DNA of 8,241 bases, taken from positions 1 through 8,241 of the forward strand of contig JAUVSX010000115.1 of the NCBI GenBank assembly GCA_030596915.1, read 5' to 3'. Below, piece after piece: positions 1-5,577 of the stretch. The notes under the pieces were generated by a model, which worked only from the letters and a program-made list of their open reading frames with translations, was not told where the DNA came from and did not search any database. Position 1 is the first letter of the stretch, and every line of letters begins with the position of its first letter. This DNA comes from Chloroflexota bacterium. GTDB lineage: Bacteria > Chloroflexota > Anaerolineae > B4-G1. Position numbers and translations under genes: made by a program.

Positions 1-10
1 CCCGCCCGGT

Positions 11-258
11 CCTGTAGGGGCGCAGCGTCGCGCATCGACCAGACCCCGCAGCACCCGCCAATCGCACCTCAGATGCAAGCCGCCTTCGTGCGCAAAGACA
101 AGCTGCGCCCTACACCTGCGGGAGCGTCGCTTGTGTGTGTGGGCGCAGCTTGCCGTCTCGTTCCAACGCCACGACTCCACCGCATGCTGTCTCGGCGCGG
201 CGGGGCCTACGTAGGCGGGGGCATACGCCGACCGCGGACGGTCGGGCGCCCCTACAGG
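11..258. repeat. MITE/REP-like cluster of inverted repeats
   Basis: The 13-base motif CCTGTAGGGGCGC at 11-23 recurs as its exact reverse complement at 246-258, so it bounds a segment of about 250 bp like terminal inverted repeats. Inside are a 12-bp perfect inverted repeat (CAAGCTGCGCCC at 99-110 with GGGCGCAGCTTG at 141-152), a 12-bp perfect palindrome (GCCTACGTAGGC at 205-216), and a direct copy of GGGCGCAGC at 18-26 and 141-149. No transposase or credible coding frame lies in it. GTAGGGGCGC-type palindromes are common as dispersed intergenic repeats in GC-rich environmental genomes. I infer a non-autonomous or REP-like element. Its copy number elsewhere cannot be seen here. Confidence 0.5.
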
Positions 259-323
259 TGCGTGGGCTAGATAACGGCGCTTCGGCATCTCGCACCTCCA
301 TGCCATAGATGCCTGACACTACT

Positions 324-418
324 ATTATCGAACCAAGTTGTCAAAACTCATGAGCCCAAGGCGCGGCGCGGGCACGACAGCGGCAGTCGGATTACCCAAT
401 CAGTATGTCAAAACTCAT
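324..418. repeat. Pair of 28-bp direct repeats, operator-like
   Basis: Positions 324-351 and 391-418 align without gaps at 22 of 28 bases. Both end in the identical 13-mer TGTCAAAACTCAT (339-351 and 406-418). The copies are 67 bp apart and AT-rich compared with their surroundings. They lie about 150-250 bp upstream of the predicted -10 element of the glycosidase gene. Paired near-identical sites in a promoter region suggest binding sites for a transcription factor, but the regulator is not in the window. The reverse strand of each copy contains TTGACA, but no matching -10 box lies at a proper distance, so they are not called promoters. Confidence 0.4.
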
Positions 419-547
419 CGCCCTCGGGTGCGGGCGAGAGAGTGTGCGTGGGACTCGTTGCGGAGCCGCCCCACACGACGAAAGACGGCTCTGTTGCACG
501 CCAGGTCAAACGCAGATGGGCGCGCCTGCGCGATCCGGCGGCGAGGG

Positions 548-603
548 TGGCGAAAGTCTTTGGGTGCTGTATAATGCGGCCTCGGACCGAATCCTCCAAG
601 GAG
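548..603 (+). promoter_or_regulatory. Putative -10 element and ribosome binding site of the glycosidase gene
   Basis: A perfect TATAAT lies at 570-575. The best -35 candidate, TGGCGA at 548-553 with a 16-bp spacer, is weak. AAGGAG at 598-603 sits 10 nt before the ATG at 614 and supports that start. A transcript starting near 582 would have a leader of about 30 nt. Confidence 0.5.
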
Positions 604-613
604 CTGTTAGCTT

Positions 614-1876
614 ATGTCTGGCAAGGAAGAGTACCTGAGGAAGACGGCGGCAAACCGAGCGGAGCGAATGCGGTGGTGGCACGAGGCGCGGTTCGGCATG
701 TTCGTTCACTGGGGCCTGTACGCTCAACTGGGGCGACACGAGTGGGTGATGAACCGCGAGCGTATCCCTGTCGCGGAGTATCAGAAGCTCGCCGACTCCT
801 GGCATCCCAAGGAGCGGCCCGCCCGCGAATGGGCCCGGTTGGCCCAGAAGGCCGGCATGAAGTACATGGTGATGACTACCAAGCACCACGAGGGTTTCTG
901 CCTTTGGGATACCGCGCAGACCGACTACAATGCGGTCAAGCGCGGCCCAGGCCGCGATCTGGTGCGCGAGTACGTGGAGGCCTGCCGCGAATTCGGCCTC
1001 AAGATCGGCTTCTACTACTCGCTGATGGACTGGCATCATCCCGATGGTGCGGAATGCGCCCGGGATGATGCCGCGGGGCGCTTGGCGCGCCGGCGATTCC
1101 TGGACTTCACTCAGGGGTGTGTGCGCGAGCTGTGCACAAACTACGGCAAGATCGACGTCTTCTGGCACGACGTCTCCTGGCCACTGCGGTCGCCGGAGGC
1201 GTGGGAGAGCGTGCAGATGAACAGGTTGATCCGCGAGCTCCAGCCGCACATCTTGATCAACAACCGTTCTCAACTGGACGAGGACTTCGGGACGCCGGAG
1301 GAGCACGTGACGGCGGCAGAGGCGGGCCGGGCCTGGGAGGCCTGTATGACGTTCAACGGCTCCTGGGGCTATATGCCGATCTCCCCCGACTGGCGCTCCG
1401 TGAGAGAGGTGATCGGGATGCTGCGCAGCGCGGCCGGTGGGCAGGGCAACCTGCTCCTCAACATCGGCCCCCACCCGGATGGGTCTGTGCCCGATGAGGC
1501 CACCGAGCGGCTCGAGTCGGTCGGCAAGTGGATCGCCACATACGGCGACGCGCTGTACGGTCAGGTTGACCGGGTCGACGGCAGGATGGAGTGGATGCTC
1601 ACCGGGCAGTGGACTCTGAAAGGCGACACCGCCTACTACTGGTGCGACCGCTGGCCGGGGAGCGAGCTGGCCATCGGCGGGCTCCAGACAAAGGTCGTCG
1701 AGGCCACGCTGATGGCCACCGGCGACCCGGTTGCGTTCGAGCAGACTGAGAACCGTCTTGTGCTCAGTGGCCTCCCCGAATCGAGCCCGGACGAGATCGC
1801 GGGTGTCTCTGTCATCAAGCTGAAATGCACCGGCCCTCCGCACCAGGTTCTGGGCTCCGGATACGTCGTGCTGTAG
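614..1876 (+). CDS. GH29 family alpha-L-fucosidase-like glycosidase, cytoplasmic
   Basis: The predicted 420-residue protein is a retaining exo-alpha-L-fucosidase of family GH29, which releases L-fucose (or a close analogue) from glycosides. Visible family motifs are FVHWG (30-34), TTKHHEGF (88-95) lining the active site, and IDVFWHD (180-186), where D186 is at the nucleophile position. WEAC (241-244) followed by SWGY (250-253) corresponds to the KWExC signature region, so E242 is a candidate acid/base, although this residue varies in the family. GNLLLNIGPHPDG (278-290) closes the barrel, and a small beta-rich C-terminal domain follows. There is no signal peptide, so it should act in the cytoplasm on imported oligosaccharides. 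AAGGAG 10 nt upstream supports the ATG. The Gfo/Idh/MocA gene follows after 65 nt, probably on the same transcript. Family assignment is firm. Fucose specificity is inferred. Confidence 0.9.
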   Translation: MSGKEEYLRKTAANRAERMRWWHEARFGMFVHWGLYAQLGRHEWVMNRERIPVAEYQKLADSWHPKERPAREWARLAQKAGMKYMVMTTKHHEGFCLWDTAQTDYNAVKRGPGRDLVREYVEACREFGLKIGFYYSLMDWHHPDGAECARDDAAGRLARRRFLDFTQGCVRELCTNYGKIDVFWHDVSWPLRSPEAWESVQMNRLIRELQPHILINNRSQLDEDFGTPEEHVTAAEAGRAWEACMTFNGSWGYMPISPDWRSVREVIGMLRSAAGGQGNLLLNIGPHPDGSVPDEATERLESVGKWIATYGDALYGQVDRVDGRMEWMLTGQWTLKGDTAYYWCDRWPGSELAIGGLQTKVVEATLMATGDPVAFEQTENRLVLSGLPESSPDEIAGVSVIKLKCTGPPHQVLGSGYVVL

Positions 1877-1879
1877 CTG

Positions 1880-1912
1880 TAGCCCGTTTTCCTATCTCGG
1901 AGACGGGAGCTA
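1880..1912 (+). other. Intercistronic hairpin
   Basis: TAG (1880-1882) and CCCGT (1883-1887) pair with ACGGG (1903-1907) and CTA (1910-1912), with a two-base bulge at 1908-1909. No T tract follows, so it is not a convincing terminator. It may stabilise mRNA or set the ratio of the two gene products, which is inference. Confidence 0.3.
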
Positions 1913-1941
1913 ACAACATACCACCATAGGAGAGTGCTCAC

Positions 1942-3144
1942 ATGCCTGGTCCCGTTAGGCTCGCGCTAGTCGGTTGTGGCTGGATATCTGAGGCGCACGT
2001 GAAAGGCTACCGCGATCTGATCGAGCGCGGATGCGACGAGTTTGTGGTCACTGCCTGCTGTGATCTGAAGGTCGAGAGTGCGGACACGCGCGCCGATGAA
2101 ATCGCCGCGTTCCAGGGCTCCCGCCCGGAGGTCTTCGGGCACACAGATGAGCTCGTGGCAGCGGGTGTCGCTGACGCCGCCGATCTCTGTGTCCCCCACT
2201 ATGTCCATCACAGTGTCGCCATCCCGCTCCTGGAGGGCGGGCTGCACGTGATGGTCGAGAAGCCAATGGGGCTGACGAACAAGATCACGAGGAAGATCAT
2301 CGAAGCCGCCGAGAGGACTGGCAGGCTACTGGCATATGGCGAGAATATCCGCCGCTGCCTGACGGCCCGGGCGTGCGAATGGGCCATCAACCAGCGACGT
2401 CTGATCGGCGACCTTCGTCTCGTCACTATCCATAGCGTCAGCCACCAGGCGTTCGACTATGACAACCCGGCCTTCAAGTGGCGGGGGGTCAGAGTGCTGA
2501 CGGGCGGAGGGATGATCCTCGACAGTGGAGCGCACTTCGCCGATATGATCCAGGTGCTGCTGGGCGAGGTCGATGAGGTGGTGTGCACGATGGACACGTA
2601 CGACACGCGCACGATCGCTGGTGCACCCGTCGTGGGCGACGTGGCGGCTGACGTTGAGGACACGTGGCACGCGGTGATCACTTTCCGGAGTGGGCTGCAG
2701 GTGACATGGACATACTCTCGGTCGCTCTATGGCGAGGGACTCACGTTCGCCCGCTACTACGGCAGCGCGGGCACGATGACGGACCTGGGCTTCCCGTTCC
2801 ATCCCTTCCAGGGCGGCGGCGAAGCCGTGCTCGCGGATGGGACCACGCTCTCGAGCGAACAGATCCAGCTCGAGTACCTCATGAGCCTGAGCGATCAGAA
2901 GAAGGCCATTCTGTTCCCGTACGGGGCGACGGACGGGTTTGCGATCGAGGTTTGGGACTTCGTCAACGCGATCGCGACCGGCCGCAAGCCCGAGATGGAT
3001 GGCGCCGACGGTCTGCGCGCCAAGACGCTTTCAGAGGCCTGCTACGAATCGGCAACGGCAGGCCGACCGGTCAAGTTCGTCGATGTGCTTGAAGGCAGCG
3101 TCGAGGCGTACCAGGCGTCGATCGACGCGTTCTGGAACATCTGA
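1942..3144 (+). CDS. Gfo/Idh/MocA family NAD(P)-dependent oxidoreductase
   Basis: The predicted 400-residue soluble protein belongs to the Gfo/Idh/MocA family, mostly sugar or inositol dehydrogenases and related enzymes. The N-terminal Rossmann fold opens with a beta strand and VGCG (10-13), a variant of GxGxxG in which the last glycine is S16. EKP (106-108) carries the family lysine K107, which contacts cofactor and substrate. GGGMILDSGAHFAD (188-201) matches the catalytic region, with D194 and H198 at the conserved D..G.H positions. The C-terminal half is the usual alpha/beta substrate domain. AGGAGAG (1928-1934) lies 7 nt before the ATG. It follows a GH29 gene on the same strand, so it probably oxidises or epimerises the released sugar or a related one. 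Its substrate cannot be read from sequence. Some relatives are NAD-dependent glycosidases (GH109), so that alternative stays open. Confidence 0.9.
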   Translation: MPGPVRLALVGCGWISEAHVKGYRDLIERGCDEFVVTACCDLKVESADTRADEIAAFQGSRPEVFGHTDELVAAGVADAADLCVPHYVHHSVAIPLLEGGLHVMVEKPMGLTNKITRKIIEAAERTGRLLAYGENIRRCLTARACEWAINQRRLIGDLRLVTIHSVSHQAFDYDNPAFKWRGVRVLTGGGMILDSGAHFADMIQVLLGEVDEVVCTMDTYDTRTIAGAPVVGDVAADVEDTWHAVITFRSGLQVTWTYSRSLYGEGLTFARYYGSAGTMTDLGFPFHPFQGGGEAVLADGTTLSSEQIQLEYLMSLSDQKKAILFPYGATDGFAIEVWDFVNAIATGRKPEMDGADGLRAKTLSEACYESATAGRPVKFVDVLEGSVEAYQASIDAFWNI

Positions 3145-3164
3145 AGCCGAGTCTTCGCTTCGCG

Positions 3165-3208
3165 TGTGCCCGGACCAACACCATTGTGGCCCACGTGGAG
3201 CGGGCACG
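3165..3208 (+). other. Inverted repeat downstream of the oxidoreductase gene
   Basis: GTGCCCG (3166-3172) pairs perfectly with CGGGCAC (3201-3207) and encloses a loop of about 28 nt that contains the palindrome CCACGTGG (3191-3198). It lies just after the stop codon at 3144, without a T tract. It may be the 3' end structure of the glycosidase/oxidoreductase transcript or part of the leader of the channel gene. Confidence 0.3.
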
Positions 3209-3221
3209 GCAGGTTGGGGCG

Positions 3222-3235
3222 GCCGGTTCGCCGGC
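3222..3235 (+). other. UUCG-loop hairpin in the channel gene leader
   Basis: GCCGG (3222-3226), TTCG (3227-3230) and CCGGC (3231-3235) form a perfect 5-bp stem-loop 34 nt before the ATG at 3270. The closing pair is G-C rather than the extra-stable C-G. No T tract follows. Any role is unknown. Confidence 0.3.
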
Positions 3236-3254
3236 GACCGCCTCCGTCAATGCT

Positions 3255-3262
3255 GGAGGAAG
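3255..3262 (+). promoter_or_regulatory. Ribosome binding site fixing the channel gene start
   Basis: GGAGGAAG lies 7 nt before the ATG at 3270. It favours that start over the in-frame GTG at 3186, which has no Shine-Dalgarno sequence. The ATG also places a clean signal peptide at the N terminus. Confidence 0.8.
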
Positions 3263-3269
3263 CTTCTTG

Positions 3270-5168
3270 ATGAACAGCTCGACGGCTTGGACGCGCAGCC
3301 ACCCGACCTGGCTGCTGGTTCTGTTCGGCGTGGTGGCGCTGAGCCTGGCGGCGGGCGGTGTGGCTGTCTACGCCCAGGAAGGGGTGCCGGAGGCAGGTCA
3401 GGTCCAGATCCTCACCGGCCACGTAGCAGAGGGCGCCAGCATTTTCTACACCCTGCCCGACCTTGAACGGGGCCAACTGCTCACCGTCTATCTGGCCGGG
3501 ACCTCGGGCAACCTGGACCCCATTGCCGGCGTGACCGATATCCAGATTGAGGGAGATGCTCTCAGGGACGCGTTTTTCGGCGACGTTGCGCGCGTGGTTG
3601 CCGAAGGGCGCGATCCATTGGAGGCCCTGCCCGAGATCTATGACACGTTCTTTCTGGCGTGGGATGATGATAGTGGAGCGGGATATGATGCCGCTTTTGA
3701 GTTCGCCATCCCGGCCGACGGGGACTATCAGCTCTTGGTGGCCAGGAGCCCCTTGCAGGACACTTCTGGGGGTTTCCGCCTCCTGATCGGGATTGATGCG
3801 CCCCAAGTGCTGAGCGGGGATGCCGTGGAGACCGGCGACGAAATCGCATTCCTCGATGCGTCCAACTCCCAGTTCGGCACGTACGTGCAGGAGGTCACGG
3901 GCAGCCTGTCCTCCGAGAACCCAGAGACCGTCCTGGCCTTGCGGCCTCTGAGGCAGGGCGATGTCTTCTATGCCACCGTCACCGCCACGTCTGGCGATCT
4001 GGCCCCGACACTGATCCTGAAGGACTATGGTGGCAAGTCACTGCGCAGCGCCAATCTGGCGGGCAGCCAACCTTCTGCCACGCTTCAATACCGCCTCGAC
4101 CAGGACGCCGCCGAGTACGAATTGCATCTGTCTGCCCACGGCGACGGCGATGGGCAGACCTCGGGCGAGTACCGGCTGGTGATGGGGATCAACACCCCGG
4201 GTGTGCTGGAGGGCGAGGTGGACCCTACCGACGAGCCAGTTCTCCTCGAGCCCCTCAGTGTTGGTGTTGGCGTCCGGCTCCAGCAGATCACAGATGTAGA
4301 CCAGGTGGCCGAGAAATTCGGCGTCGTCGCGGAGCTGCGGATGGAGTGGCAGGACCCCGCGCTAGCCTTCAGCCCGGATACTTGCGACTGCAGCTTCAAG
4401 GTCTTCACCGGTGGCGAGTTCAGCACATACGCCGCTTCACAGGGCGTCCAATGGCCCCAGTTCACCGTCTTCAACCAGCAGGGCAATCGCTGGGTGCAGA
4501 ACCGCAATGCCGTGGTCTGGGCCGATGGCCGTGCCGCCTACCAGGAGCGCTTCACCGCCGACCTTCAGGCGCCCGACTTTGACTTCACGCGGTTCCCGTT
4601 TGACACGCAGCAGCTCTACGTCCGCGTCCATTCGCTCTACCCGGAGACGTTCTTCCTCTATGAGGACAGAGCGGATATGAGCAGCATAGGGAGCACGTTG
4701 GGCGAGGAAGAGTGGGAGGTAATAGACTGGGGCACCGAGACGACTGTCGAGGACGGAGAACCACGCTATGCCCTGGGCTTCGAGGTCCGCCGACACCTCA
4801 ACTACTACATCTTTCGCATCTTCATTCCCATCGGGCTGATCATCCTGCTGTCGTCGTTCACCTTCTTTTTGAGAGACTATGGCAAGCGAGTCGATGTCGC
4901 CGGGGCCAACCTGCTGGTCTTTGTCGCCTTCAACTTCACGGTCTCTGGCGAGCTACCACGGCTGGGGTACCTGACCTTCATGGACGCGACCCTGATCGGG
5001 GTCTTTGTCATCAGCGCCTTCGTCGTGGTCTTCAATGTCTTCCTGAAACGGCTGGAGCTGAACGACAAGCGAGACGTGGCCGAGCGGATCGACAGAATCT
5101 CCATCTGGGTCTACCCACTGCTGTACGTTGTCGGCGCTGCGGTGGCTATCTTGGTGTTCCTGCTGTGA
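3270..5168 (+). CDS. Pentameric ligand-gated ion channel with two N-terminal PPC-like modules
   Basis: The predicted 632-residue protein is a prokaryotic Cys-loop-superfamily channel. A signal peptide (hydrophobic 13-33, likely cleavage after A35) is followed by two repeated beta-sandwich modules (about 44-183 and 184-316). The repeat is plain: SGGFRLLIGIDAPQVLSG (166-183) matches SGEYRLVMGINTPGVLEG (298-315). They resemble PPC domains, and DeCLIC also carries two N-terminal jelly-roll modules. The extracellular ligand domain (about 330-508) has ADGRAAYQERF (418-428) and the Pro-loop FPFD (442-445), without Cys-loop cysteines, as in bacteria. M1 is about 511-534 (P520), M2 541-561, then LPR (562-564), M3 568-592, a short loop and M4 610-632. 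The best manual match is ELIC. It should conduct ions when a ligand binds outside. The ligand and ion are unknown, and its 125-nt upstream gap leaves open whether it is cotranscribed with the pair before it. Confidence 0.93.
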   Translation: MNSSTAWTRSHPTWLLVLFGVVALSLAAGGVAVYAQEGVPEAGQVQILTGHVAEGASIFYTLPDLERGQLLTVYLAGTSGNLDPIAGVTDIQIEGDALRDAFFGDVARVVAEGRDPLEALPEIYDTFFLAWDDDSGAGYDAAFEFAIPADGDYQLLVARSPLQDTSGGFRLLIGIDAPQVLSGDAVETGDEIAFLDASNSQFGTYVQEVTGSLSSENPETVLALRPLRQGDVFYATVTATSGDLAPTLILKDYGGKSLRSANLAGSQPSATLQYRLDQDAAEYELHLSAHGDGDGQTSGEYRLVMGINTPGVLEGEVDPTDEPVLLEPLSVGVGVRLQQITDVDQVAEKFGVVAELRMEWQDPALAFSPDTCDCSFKVFTGGEFSTYAASQGVQWPQFTVFNQQGNRWVQNRNAVVWADGRAAYQERFTADLQAPDFDFTRFPFDTQQLYVRVHSLYPETFFLYEDRADMSSIGSTLGEEEWEVIDWGTETTVEDGEPRYALGFEVRRHLNYYIFRIFIPIGLIILLSSFTFFLRDYGKRVDVAGANLLVFVAFNFTVSGELPRLGYLTFMDATLIGVFVISAFVVVFNVFLKRLELNDKRDVAERIDRISIWVYPLLYVVGAAVAILVFLL

Positions 5169-5577
5169 GGAGGGGAGTCGGACCATATTCACAGCCTAAT
5201 CGCCAGTAGCAGCGCCGGGCGACGTATCCTGGATGGCCGATCGGGCCGGAAGGAAGCCTGCCTGCCTACACCATTGATTGCAGTCTTCCGGTTCTGGTCT
5301 TCCTGTTCAGCATAATCTCCAAGCGGTCCGAGTGATCAGTCTTCGCGGGACCGATGGCCTTCACCATCGCGGGCCTGCTGACGGTTTTCGTCCTTCGTGA
5401 ACTGGCCCCCACGGGAGATCTGGAACCTGGCCACCCTGGCGCCAACAGATGCCAGCCTGGGAGCAGCCATCGCGAAAAGCCGGCAGGCGCCGCCGGGTGT
5501 CAAGATCACGCCCCGCGCGTTCGGCAGCCGCCGGCCGCCGAACACCAACTGCATCGCACGGGCGTGGGGCCCCGAGG
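5169..5577. other. Convergent intergenic region, no credible gene
   Basis: This 409-nt gap separates the 3' ends of the channel gene and mutL. No intrinsic terminator with a T tract was found. Only weak structures are visible: TCGCC/GGCGA at 5200-5222, the palindrome CCGATCGG at 5237-5244, and GATGG/CCATC near 5353-5368. On the + strand, one frame encodes two hydrophobic stretches (about 5279-5320 and 5336-5395) interrupted by a TGA at 5333-5335. They could be a decayed membrane-protein fragment or chance. On the minus strand, a 72-codon frame (5336-5554) lacks a ribosome binding site and is not called. Confidence 0.5.

Noticed and set aside
339..418. Minus-strand TTGACA boxes in both direct repeats as promoters
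   Set aside because: No acceptable -10 hexamer lies 16-18 bp downstream of either box, and no minus-strand gene follows.
73..574. Several short frames in the left intergenic region
   Set aside because: They are 60-80 codons, overlap on both strands, cross the inverted repeats, and lack ribosome binding sites and protein-like composition.
442..1068. Open frame of 208 codons on the + strand crossing the glycosidase promoter
   Set aside because: It is out of frame with the GH29 gene, overlaps its ribosome binding site and first third, and shows no recognisable domain.
506..1843. Open frame of 445 codons on the minus strand opposite the glycosidase gene
   Set aside because: It is antisense to a gene with clear GH29 motifs. 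Its translation is rich in Arg, Pro, Ala and His and has no family motif, which is typical of antisense frames in GC-rich DNA.
3186..3269. GTG start for the channel gene 28 codons upstream
   Set aside because: No Shine-Dalgarno precedes it, and the added residues would displace the signal peptide. The ATG at 3270 has GGAGGAAG at the proper distance.
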